From Pseudomonas fluorescens (GTDB taxonomy: Bacteria; Pseudomonadota; Gammaproteobacteria; Pseudomonadales; Pseudomonadaceae), in assembly GCF_002837185.1 (NCBI RefSeq), contig NZ_KZ478023.1, forward strand, positions 1-52,501: a stretch of DNA of 52,501 bases, read 5' to 3'. A model generated the notes under the pieces. It was not told the origin of the DNA. It saw only the letters and a program-made list of their open reading frames with translations, and did not search any database. A program made the position numbers and the translations under genes. Positions 7,727 through 15,301 of the stretch are shown piece by piece. How positions within the stretch are numbered: the first letter of the stretch is position 1; every line of letters starts with the position of its first letter.

Positions 7727-8446
7727 ATGGCCATCGTTGATACGTCGAACAACACGGCAGTCCAGGACCTGTTCAACTCCAAGGTCAAGGACGCGTCAAA
7801 CAATGTAGCGAATGTTTCCAAGGCTGCCACCGGCAACCAGGCATTGGGCAAGGATGCATTCCTGCAACTGCTGGTTACCCAGCTGAAAAACCAGAACCCG
7901 TTGTCGCCACAGGATAACGGTGCGTTCGTGGCCCAGTTGGCGCAGTTCAGCAGCCTGGAAGGCATCAACACCCTGAACGACTCGGTAAACAACATATCGA
8001 GCAACTTCAGCTCGTCGCAGGCGCTGCAGGCTTCGTCGCTGGTGGGACGTTCGATCATCACCCAGACCGACAAGGCACTGGTCGATACCAGCAAGAGCAT
8101 GACCGGTTCGGTGGCGGTGACGGCGGCGACGGGCAATGTCTCGATCAAGATCACCGACAAGGACGGCAACGTGGTGCGCACCCTCGATATGGGCGCCCAG
8201 AGCGCGGGTTCGTCGGACTTTATCTGGGATGGCAAGAACGACAAAGGTGAAGTTGCTCCAGCCGGCACATACACCTTCGCGGCTTCCACCAAGAACGACA
8301 AGGGTGACGCGGTGGCCCTGGCCACTTCGCTGCCGGCAACGGTAACCAGCGTGACGCTGAGCAAGACCGGTGGCGAAATGCTGCTCAACCTTGCAGGCGG
8401 CATGGGCAGCGTCAAGCTGTCGCAAATTCAGACTATCGGTACATAG
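7727..8446 (+). CDS. flgD: Flagellar hook cap / hook assembly protein FlgD
   Basis: A 239-aa scaffold that caps the growing hook and is needed for FlgE polymerisation. The N-terminal region contains GKDAFLQLLVTQLKNQNPL and FVAQLAQFSSLEGI (about 42-85). The C-terminal half has the FlgD Ig-like/FlgD-tudor fold, with FIWDGKNDKGEVAPAGTYTF. It lies in the flgBCDE operon with a 31-bp gap to flgE. Confidence 0.96.
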   Translation: MAIVDTSNNTAVQDLFNSKVKDASNNVANVSKAATGNQALGKDAFLQLLVTQLKNQNPLSPQDNGAFVAQLAQFSSLEGINTLNDSVNNISSNFSSSQALQASSLVGRSIITQTDKALVDTSKSMTGSVAVTAATGNVSIKITDKDGNVVRTLDMGAQSAGSSDFIWDGKNDKGEVAPAGTYTFAASTKNDKGDAVALATSLPATVTSVTLSKTGGEMLLNLAGGMGSVKLSQIQTIGT

Positions 8447-8477
8447 AGCCGGCTAACGACGGCAGAGGGAGAGAAAC

Positions 8478-9788
8478 ATGTCTTTTAATATCGGCCTTAG
8501 CGGCCTCTATGCGGCCAACAAACAACTGGACGTGACCGGCAACAACATCGCCAACGTTGCGACCACTGGCTTCAAGTCGTCCCGTGCGGAATTCGCGGAC
8601 ATCTACGCGGCGTCCAAACTGGGCACCGGGCAGAACAGCATCGGCAATGGTGTGAACTTGGCGGCGGTGTCGCAGCAATTCACCCAAGGTGACGTGAATG
8701 GCAGCGGCGGCATTCTGGACATGGCGATCCAGGGTGGCGGCTTCTTCGTGCAGAAGGGCAGTGACGGTTCGCTGGAATACACCCGCAGCGGTGCGTTCCG
8801 TGCCGACAAAGACGGCTACATCACCAACAACACCGGTACCTCGCGCCTGCAAGGTTACGCGGCGGATGATGACGGAAAAATCATCAAGGGCGGCCTGACC
8901 GACCTGCAACTGAACTTGACGAACTTGCCGCCCAAGGCCTCCACCAAAGTGGATTCCACCAGTAACCTGAACTCCTCGGAGCCGGTGATCGATCAAACGG
9001 CCAAGCCATTCGATCCCACCAAGACCGATACCTTCACCACGCAATACAGCACCACCTTGTACGATTCCCAGGGCAACGCTCACCCGATGGTGCAGTACCT
9101 GGTGAAAACCGACGGCAACAAGTGGAATGCCTACACCCTGATCGACGGTCGCAACCCTGACGGTTCTGCCCCGACGGGCACTCCATCGACGCCACCTGTG
9201 GCGTCGACCCTGACCTTCGATGGCGCAGGCAAGCTCACCAGCGTGGTGACCGGTGGTGTATCCGATAAGACCCTTACCGTTGCCGGCTGGGTCCCGGGTA
9301 CGGTGACCAATGGCGTGTGGAAGGCTAACGGTGCGGACGCCAACCCAGGTGGAATTGCGGTCAACATGGCCAACATTACCCAGTACAACTCGGCCACCTA
9401 CCGTAACCCTCCGGTGACCGATGGCTATGCCACCGGCCAGATCACCGGCCTGAAGATCGACGGCAGCGGCGTGATGTTCGCCACCTTCAGCAATCAGCAA
9501 AGCAAGGCCATCGGCCAGATCTCGCTGGCCAGCTTCAACAACGAACAAGGCCTGCAACCTGCCGGCAGCACCACCTGGAAAGAGACCTTCGCTTCGGGCC
9601 AACCGGGTTACGACACCCCGCAAGCCGGTACCCTGGGCTCGATCGTGGCGAACTCCCTGGAGAACTCCAACGTCAACCTGACCAATGAGTTGGTGGACCT
9701 GATCAAGGCCCAGAGCAACTACCAGGCTAACGCGAAGACCATCTCCACCCAGAGCACCATCATGCAGACCATCATTCAGATGACCTGA
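8478..9788 (+). CDS. flgE: Flagellar hook protein FlgE
   Basis: A 436-aa structural subunit of the hook. It has the N-terminal flagellar rod/hook motif (GLYAANKQLDVTGNNIANVA), the central hook domains with the variable region around residues 150-320, and the C-terminal NSLENSNVNLTNELVDLIKA followed by a heptad-rich helix. GGGAGAG precedes the ATG. It is followed by a strong terminator; flgF, which follows flgE in P. aeruginosa, is not in this window. Confidence 0.97.
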   Translation: MSFNIGLSGLYAANKQLDVTGNNIANVATTGFKSSRAEFADIYAASKLGTGQNSIGNGVNLAAVSQQFTQGDVNGSGGILDMAIQGGGFFVQKGSDGSLEYTRSGAFRADKDGYITNNTGTSRLQGYAADDDGKIIKGGLTDLQLNLTNLPPKASTKVDSTSNLNSSEPVIDQTAKPFDPTKTDTFTTQYSTTLYDSQGNAHPMVQYLVKTDGNKWNAYTLIDGRNPDGSAPTGTPSTPPVASTLTFDGAGKLTSVVTGGVSDKTLTVAGWVPGTVTNGVWKANGADANPGGIAVNMANITQYNSATYRNPPVTDGYATGQITGLKIDGSGVMFATFSNQQSKAIGQISLASFNNEQGLQPAGSTTWKETFASGQPGYDTPQAGTLGSIVANSLENSNVNLTNELVDLIKAQSNYQANAKTISTQSTIMQTIIQMT

Positions 9789-9807
9789 TGCGCCGGCGTT
9801 CGACAGG

Positions 9808-9835
9808 AAGCCCCTCTTAAGAGGGGCTTTTTTTT
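9808..9835 (+). terminator. Terminator of the flgBCDE operon
   Basis: AAGCCCCTC-TTAA-GAGGGGCTT followed by an uninterrupted T run is a textbook Rho-independent terminator 20 bp after flgE. Confidence 0.93.
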
Positions 9836-9891
9836 GGGTGTAAGAAAACAGTCTGATGCGTATCAGGTTACCCATTGAAATGCAGGAGAAA

Positions 9892-9920
9892 GGAACGCGG
9901 TATCCCCGTTCTACCACTGA
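9892..9920 (+). promoter_or_regulatory. Candidate hrp box (HrpL-type ECF sigma promoter)
   Basis: GGAACG at 9892-9897, 16 nt, then CCACTGA at 9914-9920 matches the hrp-box consensus GGAACC-N15/16-CCACNNA with one mismatch (the sixth base). It lies 41 bp before the start codon of the next gene and just beyond the flgE terminator, which is the right place for a promoter of that gene. A chance match cannot be excluded. Confidence 0.6.
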
Positions 9921-9961
9921 TCGGCCAGAACCTGAGAGGTTCACCAATCAAGGGGACGGAT

Positions 9962-11005
9962 ATGTGGAGTTCAGGTGTTTTCGGGCCCGGTGTTGCAAAC
10001 GCAGGGTTTGGGCGGCAGCAGGTGCGTGGGGAGTCGACCCCGGTCACGCCAGGCGCTGAAGTGATCGCGGCCAAGCAGTTGCTGAGCGACATGTTCGATG
10101 CGCAGCAAACCGGCAAGACGCAAGCGGTGCAAGACGCGCGCGATAAATTGAACGCGCTGCGCGAGCAACTCGGTGATGAAAAATTCAAAGAGGTTCTTAA
10201 CGGGCTCATTGACGACGCTGATGACAAGTATCTCGAGTTTCTTCGGCGGTTGTTGAAGGAGTTGTATCCCGATGAAGATGTAACGCCACCCGCGCCATCA
10301 CCCACGCCGCCTCGTGGCGGTGGTGGCGGAGGCGGAGGCGGAGGAGTCAGTCCGGGCGGGTTCGGCCCCAGCGAGTCCATGAGTAACAAGCCGATTACCG
10401 AAGGCTCAAAGCATTTTCACTACACGCCTGACAAGAGCAATCCTGGGAAAAAACCCGAGAATATCTGGAGTGGTTTCAGCCAAGGACCTGATGGAAACTG
10501 CATCACCGTTTCCGCCATAAAGGCCTCAATGATGCAGTTCGGTCAAAAACCCACAGACGTCTTCAAGGACGTCAAGGAGACGAGCAAGGGCTATAACGTC
10601 ACGATGCGAGATGGTTTCAAGCTCTCATTGACCAAAGATGAGTTGATGCAGGCTGCGACACACGCTCGTTTCCAGGGCGATGACCCAGCGATGATGACAG
10701 ATGCCAACTTTATGTACGCTGCGAGTGCCAAGCGGGCGCAGATGGAAAACAATGATGGCACCGCCGGTCGCAGTTTCCAGGCTGCGATGGATAGCCTCAA
10801 TGACGGTGAGTCTCCTCGTGAAGGTCTCGATCGCCTGGGTCTGAAAGGTCACTACAGGCCGGCCACGGATACCGATCTGAGAAGCAGCAAGGTGGGGACG
10901 GTGGAGTACGGCGGTCATTCGATGGCCGTGCTCAACGGTCGAATTGAATTGTGGGGAAAACGCGGCGGTGTGCCTCAGTCGGGCATCGCGACCGTGTTGT
11001 TCTAA
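9962..11005 (+). CDS. Candidate type III secreted effector with Cys/His domain (unknown family)
   Basis: A 347-aa protein I do not recognise as a named family. It starts at the ATG at 9962 with AGGGGA at good spacing; upstream in-frame codons overlap the hrp-box-like promoter. Residues 1-23 have no acidic residue and several Ser, Gly and Val, compatible with a type III secretion signal. Residues 32-103 are charged and helical (AAKQLLSDMFDAQQTGKTQA onward). Residues 106-128 are a Pro then Gly10 linker. Residues 140-347 form a globular domain with its only cysteine in GPDGNC (C180), a GGHSMAV motif (H319) and NGRIELWG (N325), suggesting a papain-like Cys-His-Asn arrangement. The flanking terminators and unrelated neighbours fit an accessory gene. 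Effector function and protease activity are inference. Confidence 0.6.
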   Translation: MWSSGVFGPGVANAGFGRQQVRGESTPVTPGAEVIAAKQLLSDMFDAQQTGKTQAVQDARDKLNALREQLGDEKFKEVLNGLIDDADDKYLEFLRRLLKELYPDEDVTPPAPSPTPPRGGGGGGGGGGVSPGGFGPSESMSNKPITEGSKHFHYTPDKSNPGKKPENIWSGFSQGPDGNCITVSAIKASMMQFGQKPTDVFKDVKETSKGYNVTMRDGFKLSLTKDELMQAATHARFQGDDPAMMTDANFMYAASAKRAQMENNDGTAGRSFQAAMDSLNDGESPREGLDRLGLKGHYRPATDTDLRSSKVGTVEYGGHSMAVLNGRIELWGKRGGVPQSGIATVLF

Positions 11006-11030
11006 GTCCCATACCCGTTGTTTTGGACTA

Positions 11031-11071
11031 AAAAAAGCCCCCGATACACCATGAGTGTATCGGGGGCTTTT
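11031..11071. terminator. Bidirectional terminator between effector candidate and nrdA
   Basis: AGCCCCCGATACAC and GTGTATCGGGGGCT form a 14-bp stem around CATGA-type loop sequence, flanked by an A7 run on the left and TTTT on the right. It serves both convergent genes. Confidence 0.92.
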
Positions 11072-11107
11072 CAGCCTTGGGCGGTTAAACCCAGGCGTGG
11101 GGTCAGC

Positions 11108-13999
11108 TTACTGGCAAGCCTCACAATCCGGCTCATCAATCGCACAAGCCTTCGGCACTGGCGCAGGTCCGGCTGGCGCGGCGAGTACCGAATCATCACC
11201 ATGGTTGCCGCTGGATACAGCGTTCAGCTTGCCGGTGTTGATGGTCGACTTCTCGGTGCTGGTCGCGGCCAGGGCGCGGAGGTAGTAAGTGGTTTTCAGG
11301 CCACGGTACCAGGCCATGCGGTAGGTCACGTCCAGCTTCTTGCCCGAAGCGCCGGCAATGTAGAGGTTCAGCGACTGTGCCTGGTCGATCCACTTCTGAC
11401 GACGGCTGGCAGCGTCAACGATCCACTTGGTATCCACTTCGAAGGCTGTCGCGTAGAGCTCTTTGAGTTCTTGCGGGATGCGTTCGATCTGTTGCACGGA
11501 ACCGTCGTAGTACTTCAGGTCGTTGATCATGACCGAGTCCCACAGGCCACGGGCCTTCAGGTCGCGGACCAGGTAAGGGTTGATCACGGTGAACTCGCCC
11601 GACAGGTTCGATTTCACATACAGGTTCTGGTAGGTCGGTTCGATCGACTGCGACACGCCGGTGATGTTGGCGATGGTCGCGGTCGGTGCGATGGCCATGA
11701 TGTTGGAGTTACGAATGCCTTTCTGCACACGGGCACGTACCGGCGCCCAGTCCAGGGATTCGTTCAGGTCAACGTCGATGTACTTCTGGCCACGCTGCTC
11801 GATCAGGATCTGTTGCGAATCCAGCGGCAGGATGCCCTTGGACCACAGCGAACCCTGGAACGTCTCGTAGGCGCCGCGCTCGTCGGCCAGGTCGCAGGAA
11901 GCCTGGATCGCGTAGTAGCTGACCGCTTCCATGGACTTGTCGGCGAACTCGACCGCAGCATCGGAACCGTAGGGAATGTGCTGCAGGTACAAGGCGTCCT
12001 GGAAGCCCATGATGCCCAGGCCGACCGGACGGTGCTTGAAGTTGGAGTTCTGCGCCTGTGGCACCGAGTAGTAGTTGATGTCGATGACGTTATCGAGCAT
12101 GCGTACGGCGGTGTTGACAGTGCGTTCCAGCTTGGCGGTGTCCAGCTTGCCGTTGACGATGTGGTTCGGCAGGTTGATCGAGCCCAGGTTGCAGACCGCG
12201 ATCTCGTCCTTGTTGGTGTTCAAGGTGATCTCGGTGCACAGGTTCGAGCTGTGGACCACGCCTACGTGCTGCTGCGGGCTGCGCAGGTTGCACGGGTCCT
12301 TGAAGGTCAGCCATGGGTGGCCGGTTTCGAACAGCATCGACAGCATCTTGCGCCACAGGTCTTTGGCCTGGATGGTCTTGAACAGCTTGATCTTGCCAGG
12401 GTACTGGGCCAGGGCTTCGTAGTACTCGTAGCGCTCTTCGAAGGCCTTGCCGGTCAGGTCGTGCAGGTCCGGTACTTCGGACGGCGAGAACAGCGTCCAC
12501 TGGCCGTCATCGAAGACACGCTTCATGAACAGGTCAGGGATCCAGTTGGCGGTGTTCATGTCGTGGGTACGACGACGATCGTCACCGGTGTTCTTGCGCA
12601 GCTCGATGAACTCTTCAATGTCCATGTGCCAGGTTTCCAGGTAGGCACATACAGCGCCTTTGCGCTTGCCACCCTGGTTCACGGCAACGGCGGTGTCGTT
12701 CACCACTTTCAGGAACGGCACGACGCCCTGGGATTTACCATTGGTGCCCTTGATGTACGAACCCAGTGCACGCACCGGCGTCCAGTCATTGCCCAGGCCG
12801 CCGGCGAATTTGGACAACATGGCGTTGTCGTGGATCGCGTGGTAGATGCCCGACAGGTCATCCGGCACGGTGGTCAGGTAGCAGCTCGACAACTGTGGAC
12901 GCAGGGTGCCGGCGTTGAACAGGGTCGGGGTCGACGACATGTAGTCAAAGGAGGACAACAGGTTGTAGAACTCGATCGCACGGTCTTCCTTGTGCTTCTC
13001 TTCGATCGCCAGGCCCATGGCCACGCGCATGAAGAACACTTGCGGCAGTTCGAAGCGGATCCCGTCCTTGTGGATGAAGTAACGGTCGTACAGGGTTTGC
13101 AGGCCCAGGTAGGTGAACTGCTGGTCGCGCTCGTGGTTGATCGCCTTGCCGAGTTTTTCCAGGTCGAAGGTGGCCAGGATCGGGTTGAGCAATTCGAATT
13201 CGATACCCTTGGCGATGTAAGCAGGCAGGGCCTTGGCGTACAGGTCGGCCATCTCGTGGTGGGTGGCGCTGTCGGCCACGCCCAGGAAGCCCAGGCCTTC
13301 GGCGCGCAGGGTGTCCATCAGCAGGCGCGCGGTGACGAACGAGTAGTTCGGCTCGCGTTCAACCAGGGTACGGGCGGTCATCACCAGGGCGGTGTTGACG
13401 TCGGTCAGGGCCACGCCGTCGTACAGGTTCTTCAGGGTTTCGCGCTGGATCAGGTCACCGTCGACTTCTTCCAGGCCTTCGCAGGCCTCGGTGATGATGG
13501 TGTTCAGGCGGCCCAGATCCAGTGGCGCAAAGCTGCCATCGGCCAGGGTGATGCGGATCGACGGGTGCGCTTGCACGGCTTCGGCGGATGGCGCGTGCAC
13601 GGCACGTTCCTTGGCGCGCGAATCGCGGTAGATCACGTAGTCACGGGCAACTTTCTGCTCGCCGGCACGCATCAGGGCCAGTTCGACCTGGTCCTGGATT
13701 TCTTCGATGTGGATAGTGCCGCCCGATGGCATGCGACGCTTGAAGGTCGCGGTGACCTGTTCGGTCAGGCGGGCAACGGTGTCGTGGATGCGCGACGAAG
13801 CAGCAGCGGTGCCGCCTTCAACTGCAAGAAACGCTTTGGTGATGGCGACGGTGATTTTGTCATCGGTGTAAGGAACGACAGTGCCGTTACGCTTGATCAC
13901 GCGCAATTGGCCAGGTGCGGTGGCGGACAGATCCATAGTCGAATCGGCGGCCTGCGGCACGGAGCCCTGCGGGTTCTCGCGAGTTGTGTCGGTTTGCAT
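11108..13999 (-). CDS. nrdA: Ribonucleoside-diphosphate reductase class Ia, alpha subunit NrdA
   Basis: A 963-aa catalytic subunit that reduces ribonucleoside diphosphates to deoxy forms with a radical from NrdB. The N terminus has two ATP-cone-type segments (beginning LRVIKRNGTVVPYTDD and IRITLADGSFAPLDLG), as in P. aeruginosa NrdA, where allosteric activity control lies in the first. The active-site elements SSCYLTT, SNLCTEI (the N-x-C-x-E radical triad) and AVCNLGSINL are present, as is the C-terminal thiol pair in CEACQ. The ATG at 13999 is chosen because GGAGA lies about 10 nt upstream; upstream in-frame codons have no such site. nrdB, adjacent in P. aeruginosa, is not found after it here. 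The upstream region carries NrdR- and DnaA-type sites. Confidence 0.96.
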   Translation of the reverse strand: MQTDTTRENPQGSVPQAADSTMDLSATAPGQLRVIKRNGTVVPYTDDKITVAITKAFLAVEGGTAAASSRIHDTVARLTEQVTATFKRRMPSGGTIHIEEIQDQVELALMRAGEQKVARDYVIYRDSRAKERAVHAPSAEAVQAHPSIRITLADGSFAPLDLGRLNTIITEACEGLEEVDGDLIQRETLKNLYDGVALTDVNTALVMTARTLVEREPNYSFVTARLLMDTLRAEGLGFLGVADSATHHEMADLYAKALPAYIAKGIEFELLNPILATFDLEKLGKAINHERDQQFTYLGLQTLYDRYFIHKDGIRFELPQVFFMRVAMGLAIEEKHKEDRAIEFYNLLSSFDYMSSTPTLFNAGTLRPQLSSCYLTTVPDDLSGIYHAIHDNAMLSKFAGGLGNDWTPVRALGSYIKGTNGKSQGVVPFLKVVNDTAVAVNQGGKRKGAVCAYLETWHMDIEEFIELRKNTGDDRRRTHDMNTANWIPDLFMKRVFDDGQWTLFSPSEVPDLHDLTGKAFEERYEYYEALAQYPGKIKLFKTIQAKDLWRKMLSMLFETGHPWLTFKDPCNLRSPQQHVGVVHSSNLCTEITLNTNKDEIAVCNLGSINLPNHIVNGKLDTAKLERTVNTAVRMLDNVIDINYYSVPQAQNSNFKHRPVGLGIMGFQDALYLQHIPYGSDAAVEFADKSMEAVSYYAIQASCDLADERGAYETFQGSLWSKGILPLDSQQILIEQRGQKYIDVDLNESLDWAPVRARVQKGIRNSNIMAIAPTATIANITGVSQSIEPTYQNLYVKSNLSGEFTVINPYLVRDLKARGLWDSVMINDLKYYDGSVQQIERIPQELKELYATAFEVDTKWIVDAASRRQKWIDQAQSLNLYIAGASGKKLDVTYRMAWYRGLKTTYYLRALAATSTEKSTINTGKLNAVSSGNHGDDSVLAAPAGPAPVPKACAIDEPDCEACQ

Positions 14000-14204
14000 G
14001 GGGGGTTGTCTCCACGTTCTATATTTGATTGCGAGTGCCAGGCTTTCCTGCAACACCCGTACCGTTTTCCATGTCTTTGGATGAAAAACAGCTGCCATCC
14101 GCGTGAGCGGTTTGGTCTACTGAAAATCGGTTGGTTCCACGCTGCGCCAGCAATAAAACGCTTGAATTTCGAGCCGCTTATGTGGTTGGACGCTTTTCGC
14201 TAAA

Positions 14205-14252
14205 ACCCTACATGTAGGGTCTCTTGAAGTGCCGAGGTACAAGATAATGCGT
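14205..14252. promoter_or_regulatory. Two NrdR-box-like palindromes in the nrdA promoter region
   Basis: ACCCTACATGTAGGGT (14205-14220) is a perfect palindrome that fits the NrdR consensus aCaCwAtATaTwGtGt at 12 of 16 positions. GTACAAGATAATGCGT (14237-14252) is a weaker match exactly 32 bp away, about three helical turns. Paired boxes at that kind of spacing are typical of NrdR, the repressor of reductase genes. NrdR binding is inferred. Confidence 0.65.
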
Positions 14253-14279
14253 TTTACGGGTGTTAGCAACGCACTAACC

Positions 14280-14288
14280 TGTGGATAA
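14280..14288 (-). promoter_or_regulatory. Perfect DnaA box upstream of nrdA
   Basis: TTATCCACA on the minus strand is an exact match to the high-affinity DnaA box. It lies about 28 bp beyond the second NrdR-like box. In E. coli, DnaA regulates nrdAB through boxes upstream of the promoter, so a similar coupling to replication is plausible here. Confidence 0.65.
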
Positions 14289-14575
14289 CACTGTGAGTAA
14301 AATGTGTAAGAAAGGTTGAAGGGGCGTGTAGGCCGCATTACTGCTGGATTGCGCCGTTTGTCATTAAATGTTTCGAGCCCAAAACAAGGTGGCGGTTTTC
14401 GAAGGGCGCGAACCCTATCACAAAAAAACGCCATGGCCGAATGGATTTCCCGGCTTGTGCTTATGGGTTGGCCAGTGGCTACAATCGACCCTCGTTATGC
14501 CTGCAACACATGACAAACAGGCTGTGCCTGGACCGTATCGGCCAGAAGAATTTCCTATAACAATGAGGACACCCC

Positions 14576-15301
14576 ATGGCACAGGATCCCTGGCAGATAT
14601 TGATCGTCGAGGATGACCAACGCTTGGCCGAGCTGACCCGCGAATACCTGGAGAGCAACGGCCTGCGGGTGTCGGTGGAGAACGACGGTGCCGTGGCGGC
14701 CGCGCGCATTATCGCCGAGCAGCCTGACCTGGTGATCCTCGACCTGATGCTGCCCGGCGAAGACGGCCTGAGCATCTGTCGCAAGGTGCGCCAGCGCTAT
14801 GACGGCGTCATCCTGATGCTCACTGCGCGCACCGACGACATGGACCAGGTGCAGGGCCTGGACATGGGCGCCGATGACTACGTGTGCAAACCCGTGCGTC
14901 CGCGCCTGTTGCTGGCACGTATCCAGGCCCTGCTGCGGCGCAGCGAACCGGTGCCAGCGGTTGCGGTGGAGCACCAGCGGCGCCTGCAATTCGGCCCGCT
15001 GGTGGTGGACAATGCCTTGCGCGAGGCCTGGCTGCACCAAGGTGGCATCGAACTGACCAGTGCCGAGTTCGACCTGCTGTGGCTGTTGGTGGCCAATGCG
15101 GGGCGCATTCTTTCGCGCGAAGAAATTTTCATCGCCCTGCGCGGCGTCGGTTACGACGGCCAGGACCGTTCGATTGATGTGCGCATTTCACGAATTCGCC
15201 CCAAGATCGGCGATGACCCGATCCACCCACGCCTGATCAAGACCATCCGCAGCAAAGGCTACCTGTTCGTGCCCGAAGCTGCTGCCGACATGCCACTGTG
15301 A
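14576..15301 (+). CDS. OmpR-family response regulator (RstA-like)
   Basis: A 241-aa DNA-binding regulator. The receiver domain (about 7-120) has D13/D14, phosphoacceptor D56 (ILDLMLPGEDGL), T83 (MLTAR) and K105 (YVCKPV). The C-terminal winged-helix domain (about 135-235) has ELTSAEFDLLWLL and RSIDVRISRIRPKIG. It sits directly upstream of, and overlaps by 4 bp, its partner histidine kinase, with the same placement next to nrdA as PA1157-PA1158 in P. aeruginosa. The signal and regulon are unknown. An AATGAGGACA sequence just ahead of the ATG supplies the ribosome binding site. Confidence 0.92.
   Translation: MAQDPWQILIVEDDQRLAELTREYLESNGLRVSVENDGAVAAARIIAEQPDLVILDLMLPGEDGLSICRKVRQRYDGVILMLTARTDDMDQVQGLDMGADDYVCKPVRPRLLLARIQALLRRSEPVPAVAVEHQRRLQFGPLVVDNALREAWLHQGGIELTSAEFDLLWLLVANAGRILSREEIFIALRGVGYDGQDRSIDVRISRIRPKIGDDPIHPRLIKTIRSKGYLFVPEAAADMPL

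Larger units (their letters stand above)
14000..14575. other. Divergent intergenic region between nrdA and the RstA-like regulator
   Basis: These 576 bp hold the nrdA control region (NrdR-like boxes 14205-14252, DnaA box 14280-14288) and a leader of roughly 200 nt before nrdA. On the plus strand, a TACAAT near 14479-14484 may be the -10 of the regulator gene. No additional gene was supported; short open frames here have no ribosome binding site or recognisable product. Confidence 0.6.

Noticed and set aside
9868..10389. Minus-strand open frame opposite the effector candidate's linker
   Set aside because: Its product is Pro/Ser-rich because it mirrors the poly-Gly codons; no ribosome binding site and overlapping the hrp-like promoter.
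11018..14203. Plus-strand open frame of about 1,060 codons opposite nrdA
   Set aside because: It is an antisense shadow caused by high-GC codon bias; nrdA on the minus strand has all catalytic motifs and a good start.
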